DNA of 64,000 bases from Ignavibacteriaceae bacterium (GTDB lineage Bacteria > Bacteroidota > Ignavibacteria > Ignavibacteriales > Ignavibacteriaceae). Position 1 is the first letter of the stretch, and the number at the start of each line of letters is the position of its first letter. Location of the stretch: assembly GCA_008933765.1 (NCBI GenBank), contig WBUK01000005.1, positions 62,001 to 126,000 of the forward strand. The letters run 5' to 3'. The translations under genes and the position numbers were made by a program. Positions 44,190 to 51,837 of this stretch are shown here, piece after piece. The notes beneath the pieces are model-generated. The model saw only the letters and a program-made list of their open reading frames with translations, was not told the origin of the DNA and did not search any database.

Positions 44190-45377
44190 TCACTCGTCCC
44201 GCGGGTTATCAAATACTCTGAAAACACAGAACTTAAGGTACGATGTTTCAGGAATTGCGGGTATCACAGGGTGATCCTTAGCTGCGCCGCAGAAATGGAC
44301 CAACTGCAATATCTTTTCCTCTTTGTACGCCGCCTCTTTCACGATATCCAGGAACTCATCCTTAGAAATGTGAAAAGAACATGAAGAAGTAACTAAGTAT
44401 CCGCCGTTGTTAACCAGCCTCAAAGCGCTGCGGTTAAGCTTTTGGTAGCCTTGCTTGGCAGGAATAATGTTCTTTTTCTGCTTCGCAAACGCAGGGGGGT
44501 CAAGTATCACCATGTCGTACGATTTCCCGTCGTCCGAGCAATTTTTAAGATACTCAAACGCTTCGCTTGTAATGAAGTTGGCATCGCAATCGAAGTTGTT
44601 GTGGATGAAGTTTTTTTCGGCGTTTTCTATTTCCAACGGTGAAGAGTCAACAAAGTCAACCGAGTGAGCCCCGTTAAAAGCACAATGCAGCCCAAAACCT
44701 CCCGCAGAACAGAAAGCATCGAGCACAGTCAGCTTATTGGCAATTTCGCCGACAAAGAAGTGGTTATCGGCCTGGTCGAAATACAGTCCGGTTTTCTGTC
44801 CTTCGGTGAAGTTCACAATATAGTTCACTCTGCCGTCGGTTACTTCCTGAGGCCCGTCATTCCCAAGCAACACTTCATCCGCGAACTCCATCCCTTCAAG
44901 CTGCCTGAAATAGGGTGAATTGCGCGTAAAAATGTTCTCAGCGTTCAAATTTCGCTTAAGGATATCCACCAGCATATCGAGATTTTTTTCCATCCCGATC
45001 GTATTAACCTGAAGCACATAAGTATCGTTATACTTATCAATTATCAAGCCCGGTAAGAAATCGCTTTCGCTAAATACCATCCGATAAGCGCTTCGCTCGG
45101 GGTAAATCTTTTCACGCAAACCAAGTGCTGAAAAAATCCTCCCGACGAAGAAAGTTCGCAAATCTTCAATTGGCTTCCTGCAAAGCAGCCTGACAGCGAA
45201 AAGAGAGTTCTTATTATAGAAACCGGTTCCGAGATATTGCCCGCCGGAGTAGAACACCTCCACGAGCGCACCGTTCTCGGGGTTACCCTGCACATCCTGG
45301 ATTTCGTTGCTGAAAACCCATTGATGCCCTGTTTTAAGCCGCCTTTCTTCAATTCTTCTGAGTAATACTTTTGCCAT
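44190..45377 (-). CDS. RlmI-like 23S rRNA cytosine-5 methyltransferase
   Basis: 395 residues: an N-terminal PUA RNA-binding domain (about 1-75, GHQWVFSNEI), a middle EEHEE-like region, and a class I SAM methyltransferase (about 195-395) with LDAFCSAGGFGLHCA (SAM site), VDFVDSSPLEIENAEKN, LDPPAFAKQK (motif IV) and SSCSFH. RlmI methylates C1962 of 23S rRNA in E. coli; the same specificity is likely but not proved. An AGGAAG box precedes the ATG. It lies 18 bases after the T9SS beta-helix gene. Confidence 0.9.
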   Translation of the reverse strand: MAKVLLRRIEERRLKTGHQWVFSNEIQDVQGNPENGALVEVFYSGGQYLGTGFYNKNSLFAVRLLCRKPIEDLRTFFVGRIFSALGLREKIYPERSAYRMVFSESDFLPGLIIDKYNDTYVLQVNTIGMEKNLDMLVDILKRNLNAENIFTRNSPYFRQLEGMEFADEVLLGNDGPQEVTDGRVNYIVNFTEGQKTGLYFDQADNHFFVGEIANKLTVLDAFCSAGGFGLHCAFNGAHSVDFVDSSPLEIENAEKNFIHNNFDCDANFITSEAFEYLKNCSDDGKSYDMVILDPPAFAKQKKNIIPAKQGYQKLNRSALRLVNNGGYLVTSSCSFHISKDEFLDIVKEAAYKEEKILQLVHFCGAAKDHPVIPAIPETSYLKFCVFRVFDNPRDE

Positions 45378-45395
45378 TTTTGCTTCCTGCCCGTG

Positions 45396-47219
45396 TTATT
45401 TATTGATCACGAGCTTTTTGGTTATAGTTGTTGTGTTAATAGTGATTTCATACAAATAAACCCCCGAGCTTAAGCTCAAACCGGCAGAAACGGGGTTAAA
45501 TTTCACCTCGTAGTTGCCCGGTTGTTGTGTTTCTTCAAGAAGTGTCGCAATCTCAGCCCCGGTCATGTCATAAATCCTTAGCGCCACTCCGGCAGGTTCA
45601 TTCCCGCCGACGGTGTATCTTATAACCGTTTCCGGGTTAAATGGGTTGGGGAAGTTTTGGCTTAAGCCGTGCACCTCCGGCAACCCGGTGAACTCGGCAT
45701 ACACATAGTTCGAAAAGTGGTGCGTGCCGTCGTAGTCTATCTGGCGGAGCCTGTAGGTGTAGCTTCCCGGTGCAGCCGGTTTATCGGTGAACGAGTAGGA
45801 GGTGGGGGTTGTTGAGGTTCCTTTTCCGTTTATGAAAGCAAGTTCATCCCAGTTTTTCAGGTCTTTGCTCAGTCTTTCCACTTTAAAGCCTGCGTTGTTC
45901 AGCTCGGTAGCGGTTTCCCAGTCGAGCACCACCTCTTTTTCGTTTGCGGTAGCCCTGAATGAGGTGAACTCAACAGGAATGATGCTTGAATCGATAAACG
46001 GGTTGAAGAACACCCAGCCGCGCAACGGGTCGTCAACCTTGTGTGTAATGTGCAGTTCGATAGCGGAAGAGTCGTAAACGCCCCAGTCGTTGTTCTGTGC
46101 CCAGATGTCGTTTGTGCAGTTGTTGAAGAGGTCGTAAACAACGCCACTTTGGTGGTTTCCGTAAATTTTGTTGTAGCCGTCGTCGGTGGTATCCACATTT
46201 GTAAGGTTACCGATCGAAGGCTGTGGCCCCGGCTCGATGTTGGAGCTTTTATAAACCGTGATGCCCCACAGGTTGCCGTAGATCGTGTTTCTTGAAACGA
46301 TCGGTGTGTTCGAAGGCGCCCCGGTGATGCTGATACCACTTCCTGTGGTCAGTGGATCGGGGTTGATGTTGTTGTTGTAAATCAGGTTATCGTGCACATA
46401 GCAGGTGATAGAGCCGCCGCCCATCGTAATGCCGAAACTGTTGTTGTAGATTTCGTTAAACGCAATTTCGGAAGAGGAACTGCTGCCGGAAAGAATCGCT
46501 GAAATGCCGATTCCGCCCGTCCTGTTGTATGAACCACCGTGTATTTTGTTATAGCGGATCCTCGGCGAGTTATCGTTCTGCGTGCCGACGGAAATCTGGT
46601 TTTTCGGGCTGGTGTTCTGTGCGTTGTTGTTGTAAAGCTCGTTATACTCAATAACGGGTGAAGAGCCGGTTGTTACATAAATGCCGTATTCGTACGCCTC
46701 TTCAATGTAGTTGCGCTGAATTACCGGGTGCGAGGTTGTCTGAACATAAACCGGTCTTCTGCATTTGTAGAAGCGGGAATCATACACCCTCGGGCTTGAG
46801 TTAGAACACCTTACCGGGTAGTAGCCGAAAACAAACGACGCATATTTTATTACGGATGAAGTATCCGGGTTTGTGTTTTTGAAATAAAAGCCCTGGTATG
46901 CGCCCAACGGGTCGTCGGTCGTACCTTTGAAGTAAACCGAATCGTTTGCCGTACCGTTAACTTCAACTGCGCCGAAAATTTCGAATCCGGCTGAAGTGGC
47001 GGTGAATGTAACCACAGAACCCTGCGGGATGATGAGCCGGTCGCTTACCTTAACGGAACATACTGCCGTTACTGAATAGTTTGGAAACGCACCCGTTACT
47101 ACGCCGCCTGAATTGGCGACGAGTGAATCCATATTCCAGACTACACCCGTTCCCGGGGTACTGTATTGAGCATTGACAAAAGCAACGCCGATGAGAAAAA
47201 AGAATAAAATTCTTTTCAT
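45396..47219 (-). CDS. secreted parallel beta-helix protein with T9SS sorting domain
   Basis: 607 residues: a signal peptide (1-17), a right-handed parallel beta-helix (about 40-390) with NosD/PbH1-like coils (YNELYNNNAQN, IAFNEIYNNSFGI, VHDNLIYNNN, VSRNTIYGNLWG), a fibronectin-like linker (VEFTSFRATANEKEVVLDWETATELNNAGFKVER) common before T9SS tails, and a C-terminal sorting domain (LSQNFPNPFNPETVIRYTV to KKLVINK). Beta-helices of this kind bind or cleave polysaccharides; no catalytic motif stands out. AAGGAG precedes the ATG. Possibly transcribed with the downstream methyltransferase gene. Confidence 0.88.
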   Translation of the reverse strand: MKRILFFFLIGVAFVNAQYSTPGTGVVWNMDSLVANSGGVVTGAFPNYSVTAVCSVKVSDRLIIPQGSVVTFTATSAGFEIFGAVEVNGTANDSVYFKGTTDDPLGAYQGFYFKNTNPDTSSVIKYASFVFGYYPVRCSNSSPRVYDSRFYKCRRPVYVQTTSHPVIQRNYIEEAYEYGIYVTTGSSPVIEYNELYNNNAQNTSPKNQISVGTQNDNSPRIRYNKIHGGSYNRTGGIGISAILSGSSSSSEIAFNEIYNNSFGITMGGGSITCYVHDNLIYNNNINPDPLTTGSGISITGAPSNTPIVSRNTIYGNLWGITVYKSSNIEPGPQPSIGNLTNVDTTDDGYNKIYGNHQSGVVYDLFNNCTNDIWAQNNDWGVYDSSAIELHITHKVDDPLRGWVFFNPFIDSSIIPVEFTSFRATANEKEVVLDWETATELNNAGFKVERLSKDLKNWDELAFINGKGTSTTPTSYSFTDKPAAPGSYTYRLRQIDYDGTHHFSNYVYAEFTGLPEVHGLSQNFPNPFNPETVIRYTVGGNEPAGVALRIYDMTGAEIATLLEETQQPGNYEVKFNPVSAGLSLSSGVYLYEITINTTTITKKLVINK

Positions 47220-47432
47220 AGGGAACTCCTTATATATTTAAGAGAATTAATTCCCCCTGCGTTTTAATCATAAAAAAGGGTTTCGGGTTTTGCTGTGGTT
47301 TTAGCTTTCCCAAGTAACCCCTTTGATGTTTTTAATCTGTTTTCCGGCAACAGTACTCTGTTTTGTGCCAACAGCCTGCAAAAAAAGAACTGCAGGTTTG
47401 TTTATCCGGAACTGCGTTCTCTCTATTCTGAA

Positions 47433-48044
47433 TTATTCCAAATAGTACTTTTTGAGTATCTTTCCGTTTTCGAACTCGTAAACCAACGGAACGCCCGTCG
47501 GGATGTTAAGTTCCAGCACTTCTTCTTTCGAAAGGTTATCAAGATACATCACGAGCGAACGGAGCGAGTTACCGTGTGCAACCACCCACAGATTTTTGCC
47601 CGCTTTCACCATCGGTTCAATCTTATCGATATAATAGGGGATAGTGCGTGCGGCGGTGTCTTTCAGGCTTTCACCGTTTGGCGGGTTAACATCGTAGCTG
47701 CGCCTCCAAAGGTGAACCTGCTCGTCACCATATTTTTTTGCGGTTTCTGCCTTGTTCAAGCCCTGCAAGTCACCATAGTGGCGCTCGTTCAGAGCCTGGT
47801 CTCTTTCCAACGGGATGTGTTCGTACCCGGCGCTTTCCATCGAAATATCTGCCGTGCGAATCGCTCTTTTTAAGACAGAGGTGAATAAAAAGTCGAATTT
47901 AAAGTTATTGGCTTTCAGCAGTTCACCTGCATGCCTGGCTTCCTGCTCTCCGAGTTCGGTTATGTCAACATCAGTCCATCCGGTGAACCGGTTCTCAAGG
48001 TTCCATTGAGATTGCCCGTGCCTTAACAGAACTAAATAATTCAT
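47433..48044 (-). CDS. gpmA: 2,3-bisphosphoglycerate-dependent phosphoglycerate mutase
   Basis: Interconverts 3- and 2-phosphoglycerate in glycolysis and gluconeogenesis. The phosphohistidine motif is [12 protein letters not shown] (residues 4-15); [29 protein letters not shown] and [13 protein letters not shown] complete the active site. The length (203) is short of the 230-250 residues usual for GpmA because of trimmed loops, as in several Bacteroidota relatives. A perfect AGGAGG box precedes the ATG. Confidence 0.93.
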   Translation of the reverse strand: MNYLVLLRHGQSQWNLENRFTGWTDVDITELGEQEARHAGELLKANNFKFDFLFTSVLKRAIRTADISMESAGYEHIPLERDQALNERHYGDLQGLNKAETAKKYGDEQVHLWRRSYDVNPPNGESLKDTAARTIPYYIDKIEPMVKAGKNLWVVAHGNSLRSLVMYLDNLSKEEVLELNIPTGVPLVYEFENGKILKKYYLE

Positions 48045-48302
48045 GGGACCTCCTGGTTTTGCTATGTTTTAATTAATTGAATCATTAATTTACGAAAAGT
48101 TGAATTAATTATAAATCGTGTTGTTTCTTTCGTGCAAAATTTATTTCATTTTTAGACGTAATTTCACGGAATTGCCGTTGTGTTAACTAAATTTTCAGAC
48201 CGGGGGAACAATTTTCCGCCTGAAATGTTTTAATTTAGTAAAGATTTTAATTATTATTTTCTTTTACCCCTGACTTGTTTTCAGAAAATTAACGGTGAAA
48301 AA

Positions 48303-48923
48303 ATGCGCAGCTCAACCATAATTGCAACATTGTTTCTCTCGCTTTATCTTTTTGGGTGCTCATGCCCGGTCTGCGAAATTACTCAAAACCGCTACCCTAA
48401 AATTTTCAAATTGATTGATGTGCCGGAAAGCATGAAAAACCGGGTTGAAAATTACATCGCAGAGCGAACGGGTGAAGAGTTCTTCGTAAACAACATCCGC
48501 CTGAACGAATATTCTTCCTATTTCGATTCCCTCCGCTACTATTGGGTTTACGACATCTCAATCCCCGGCAAAGAATGGGCAAACGGAAAAATTGAGCTTT
48601 TCACCGATTCTCTCGGCAACCCCGATCCGATGATGGATGTGGTGGGCATTCCCCCCTGCAACTCAAACCCAGAGGGGTGCGCATACTCGATAACCCCCGG
48701 GCGCGCAAAAGAGATTGCGCTTAACAACGGTATCAAACCCGGCATCAAAGAGCTTTCCGCTAAGTTTACCTGGAGCGTATCACGAGGTAACTATGTCTGG
48801 CAGGTGCTTTCGGTTACTTCCGAGTCGCAGGGGAGTTTCGGCTTCCGTGGCTCGGGGCAGGAGATGCTTATCGACGCCTCCACCGGCGAGGTTTTATCCC
48901 TCAGCGACTGGAATGTCCGTTGA
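48303..48923 (+). CDS. PepSY-like lipoprotein
   Basis: 206 residues. A lipobox (LFGCSC, cysteine near residue 19) marks it as a lipoprotein. The C-terminal part (GRAKEIALNNGIKPGI...FTWSVSRGNYVWQVLS...MLIDASTGEVLSLSDW) has the layout of a PepSY domain, which in other proteins inhibits or binds peptidases. The middle portion is unassigned. It stands alone on the plus strand between gpmA and the TonB receptor. Ribosome site GGTGA before the ATG. Confidence 0.65.
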   Translation: MRSSTIIATLFLSLYLFGCSCPVCEITQNRYPKIFKLIDVPESMKNRVENYIAERTGEEFFVNNIRLNEYSSYFDSLRYYWVYDISIPGKEWANGKIELFTDSLGNPDPMMDVVGIPPCNSNPEGCAYSITPGRAKEIALNNGIKPGIKELSAKFTWSVSRGNYVWQVLSVTSESQGSFGFRGSGQEMLIDASTGEVLSLSDWNVR

Positions 48924-49002
48924 GTGCGTCGGTTCTTCTATACTTCCCGGATTTTTTTGGGACTACTTAGGTTTTGTTCTCCCCGGAAGACGATTTAACT
49001 TA

Positions 49003-49035
49003 TTATAAAAAGAGAGGCGCACCACCGCCTCTCTT
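49003..49035 (-). terminator. rho-independent terminator of the TonB-receptor operon
   Basis: AAGAGAGGCG (49010-49019) pairs with CGCCTCTCTT (49026-49035) around a six-base loop; the minus strand continues with a T-run. It may also act on the converging lipoprotein gene ending at 48923. Confidence 0.85.
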
Positions 49036-49101
49036 CTGAACAAAATTCCCTGCTTCCAATCCCCCGTTTCCTTTCGGCAGGCTGAACAAAATGCCAAACC
49101 C

Positions 49102-49218
49102 GCTACCTCACCTCAAACGAAAACCGGAAAACCCTGCCCCACTTCCGTTTTTTGGTTTATACTGATCAAACAACCCCACTGCTACCTCACCTCAAACGAA
49201 AGCCGGAAAACCCTGCCC
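49102..49218. repeat. 79-bp-period duplication of the TonB-receptor 3' end
   Basis: A 38-base block at 49181-49218, holding the last codons of the receptor (RLSFEVR) and its stop, recurs at 49102-49139 with one mismatch. The copy lies 79 bases downstream and is not translated. Confidence 0.9.
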
Positions 49219-51032
49219 GGATCGTAAACCTTTGTGCCGGCACGGAACGGGTCCCGCGAGTATGAAAGGTGCGTCCCGTAGTTCGCATTGGTAAGGTTTT
49301 CAATTTCAAAAATCACCTTAAGCCCGCCGAACTCACCGGTCAGCCCCAAATCCAGCTTATTCCATGCAGCGGTAACGGTTTCGTTCACAAAAGGGTCAAT
49401 CCGGGTTTGCGCATCCGACCAGGTGTGCCGCACGAAAGCCCGCACATTCATCCACTCCGGCGAGGTAAGTTTCGTCGTAAGTTTCAGCGGCTGAATCTCG
49501 CTGAGCGGTTCATCGTCACTTTGGTTGTTCCCCCAAGTGTATGAAGCGATAAAATCGATGTATTTATACTCCAGAACAAAATTCACCCCCGCCAACAAGG
49601 CGTTAATGTTTCTGTAGGTTACATAGTTAGTGCTGCCAACCTTCATGCTCGCTAAGTTCACATAGTTTGAAATGTAGTTGGTATAAAGCTCCAACCGGGT
49701 GAACCTCCCGAGCAGCGAAGCGCGCACGCCCGACTTAAACGGCTGATCCAAGCCGGCGTTTCCCACCCACGAAGCGCCCGTTGCCGGCCTCCTCACCGCA
49801 ACAAAAAGAGCCTCGGTTTCCGGCAATTCCGCCGCCACTTCACCCGTTATGCCGTATGCAAAATCGGGGCTGATCGCTCCGGAATAAGTTAAATTCAGCC
49901 CAAAAACCGGGTAAAATGCGGTGGTTTTCGGGTCGCTCCATACCTTTGCGTAGTAGCTTTTCACCTCTTCGTTATCGATGTTGAAGTAAGAGACACCCGC
50001 TTTGCCGTTCAGCGTTAACTCGCCAAATTTAACCCCGTGCGAAACCGCCGCAAAATATTGGTTAACACCCGGCATCATCTTGTTTTCTATCTTCATCGCC
50101 GGGGATACAATTTGGTTATCTGAGTGCCACTTCCTGAAAAACAGCTCGTAGAAATCACCCACTGCGCCGATCGTAAGGTTGCGGGCGTCGGTTTCCATCT
50201 TCATCATGCTGTTTCGCAGGTCGTTGTTCATCAGGTGGTTCGTGTAGTTTGCGTAAATTTTGTGCCCTTTGAACGAGAGGCTTGCGCTGAAAAACCGGTT
50301 GAACCGCTCATCCATCTGAAGGTAGGGGAATGTGATATTCTCCGTGTAAGAGAATGCGGCGCCGTACTTCCAGTCACCCTTTTCACCCCGGAAAGAGACC
50401 TCGCCGAGCGTGTAGTTATAGTTCTCTTTGAACCCGTAAAGCTCCGTAAATTCTTTGTTTTCGCCGTTTTTATAAGGTGTTCCGGAAACGAAGTGCAGCG
50501 AAAGCCCCTGCCCGCTTCCACCTCCGGTAAGCGAAAAATCGAGGGCAGAGTATGCACCCGCAGCACTGCCGAGGCTCGCACTGATAAAGGGCTTTTCACC
50601 TGCGGGCTTGCGATGAAGTGAAACAACACCGCCAATTCCTGATCCAAGCGTCCCGGAGCCTTTCAGCATTTCAAGGGACTCGATCTCCAACGGATTAATC
50701 CGGGTGACGGGGGCGTCCATCCTGTTTGCACATGCCGGGTGGTACCTTTCGCCGTCGATAATTATGTTGATATCCCCCTTCCTGAACCCGTCGGAATAGA
50801 TATCCTGAGCGAACGAAACCCCCTTTTTAATCAGCGAAACGCCGCCGTATGCCAGCAGGTTTTCAAGGTTATCCTTTTGTAGTGAGAGTGAATAGTCATA
50901 AAGATTCATTTTCTTACCGACAATATCCACGGGGTCAAGCCGGTAATACAACAGGCTGTCGCTTCCCTGCCCGAGAATAACTGTGGGCAAAATAAGCGAA
51001 AGCAGAAGATAGATGTTATTCTTGCTGAACAT
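49182..51032 (-). CDS. TonB-dependent outer-membrane receptor
   Basis: About 616 residues. A signal peptide, then a plug domain (NLLAYGGVSLIKKGVSFAQDIYSDGFRKGDINIIIDGERYHPACANRMDAPVTRINPLEIESLEMLKGSGTLGSGIGGVVSLH pattern, residues about 55-145) and a 22-strand-type barrel ending in aromatic VFRLSFEVR. The plug motif HPACANRMD with Cys and the Cys-rich neighbour suggest a metal, possibly copper, as cargo or signal; this is an inference. The second ATG (51032) is preferred since it lies seven bases after AAAGG. It follows the small Cys-rich protein gene by 48 bases and has a duplicated 3' end. Confidence 0.88.
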   Translation of the reverse strand: MFSKNNIYLLLSLILPTVILGQGSDSLLYYRLDPVDIVGKKMNLYDYSLSLQKDNLENLLAYGGVSLIKKGVSFAQDIYSDGFRKGDINIIIDGERYHPACANRMDAPVTRINPLEIESLEMLKGSGTLGSGIGGVVSLHRKPAGEKPFISASLGSAAGAYSALDFSLTGGGSGQGLSLHFVSGTPYKNGENKEFTELYGFKENYNYTLGEVSFRGEKGDWKYGAAFSYTENITFPYLQMDERFNRFFSASLSFKGHKIYANYTNHLMNNDLRNSMMKMETDARNLTIGAVGDFYELFFRKWHSDNQIVSPAMKIENKMMPGVNQYFAAVSHGVKFGELTLNGKAGVSYFNIDNEEVKSYYAKVWSDPKTTAFYPVFGLNLTYSGAISPDFAYGITGEVAAELPETEALFVAVRRPATGASWVGNAGLDQPFKSGVRASLLGRFTRLELYTNYISNYVNLASMKVGSTNYVTYRNINALLAGVNFVLEYKYIDFIASYTWGNNQSDDEPLSEIQPLKLTTKLTSPEWMNVRAFVRHTWSDAQTRIDPFVNETVTAAWNKLDLGLTGEFGGLKVIFEIENLTNANYGTHLSYSRDPFRAGTKVYDPGRVFRLSFEVR

Positions 51033-51080
51033 CTGCATCCTTTCGTTAAACTTGAAAAAAAGTGTAAACTTGCGAAAGGG

Positions 51081-51476
51081 TCAGACTCGGGGCGGGGGCA
51101 GCAGCGGCTCTTTTCCCCCGAATGCGGGCGGAAACTCGTTTGTTTGTGTGTAAATTTGCTCCGTTTCCGCAAAAGGTGCGGCAGAATGATGGTATTGAAG
51201 TGTCGGGAGTTGTTCCTCCAACCGATCCCTCAGGTTGTTTGGCGGAAGGTTCTCTTTCTTTTCGTGCTCCGGCTCGTTAACTATTTTTTCAACATTATCG
51301 TTAAGCACGCAGCTGCCGCAGCAATCGTTCACCTCTTCATCTTTCTGAACGCAAAGCTCGGAGACGATGTAATCGTAGTTCACCATATAATCGAAAAACG
51401 GGCCGACTATCCTGATGTAGTTGAACAATACTACCGGAAGCAGAATCACTGCAACGGTCTTGTTGAAAAAATTCAT
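51081..51476 (-). CDS. small membrane protein with Cys motif, TonB-receptor partner
   Basis: 131 residues. An N-terminal hydrophobic helix (about 8-30) anchors it. The region LCVQKDEEVNDCCGSCVLNDNV resembles the Cys-rich motif (C...CxGxCxL) of small proteins encoded just upstream of TonB receptors in Bacteroidota. A C-terminal Pro-rich tail follows. The four cysteines could bind a metal, in line with the receptor plug. Start site weak. Function inferred from motif and position. Confidence 0.65.
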   Translation of the reverse strand: MNFFNKTVAVILLPVVLFNYIRIVGPFFDYMVNYDYIVSELCVQKDEEVNDCCGSCVLNDNVEKIVNEPEHEKKENLPPNNLRDRLEEQLPTLQYHHSAAPFAETEQIYTQTNEFPPAFGGKEPLLPPPRV

Positions 51477-51834
51477 TATTGGGGTTTTGTTACCAATTTA
51501 TTAAAAGCGAAACTCAGAAACGGCTTTGCTGAGAAAATTCCTTTAACGGAAATTTTAAAAAGGATAAAATTGTCCGCTTCAAAAATACCCGATTCTTTCA
51601 ATCAAAAAAGAACCATTCTCCCAATTTTTCAGATATGCAAAAAACTTTCTTGTGGAAGTGTTTGGGATTTGGGCTTTCTTCCGGCAGCGTGCTCGTAAAA
51701 AATTTTCGCTCGGATGCTCGCCCGCTCCGCTTTGGCTGCGCATCCTCGCTATGTGGCGTCCCCGAAGGGGACAAGTGTTTCATCGCCTTCTGCGAAGGCG
51801 GCAAAAGGTAAAAATGCCAAAGGTAAAAATCTAA
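51477..51834. other. stretch holding the 3' flank of a DGR target
   Basis: The half nearest 51835 is the hairpin-rich block shared with 54023-54154. The half nearest 51477 is the divergent flank of the small membrane protein gene; no gene is supported in either strand. Confidence 0.5.
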
Positions 51835-51837
51835 TCA
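51705..51837 (-). repeat. DGR-type 3' flank, copy 1 (with three hairpins)
   Basis: About 130 bases almost identical to 54023-54154. On the plus strand it contains the hairpins GGATGC...GCATCC (51712-51745), GTCCCCGAAGGGGAC (51758-51772, tetraloop-type) and GCCTTCTGCGAAGGC (51785-51799). It begins at the stop codon of the kinase gene and follows its variable region. In DGRs, the conserved IMH at the 3' edge of the variable region is followed by hairpins that mark the target. Confidence 0.75.
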
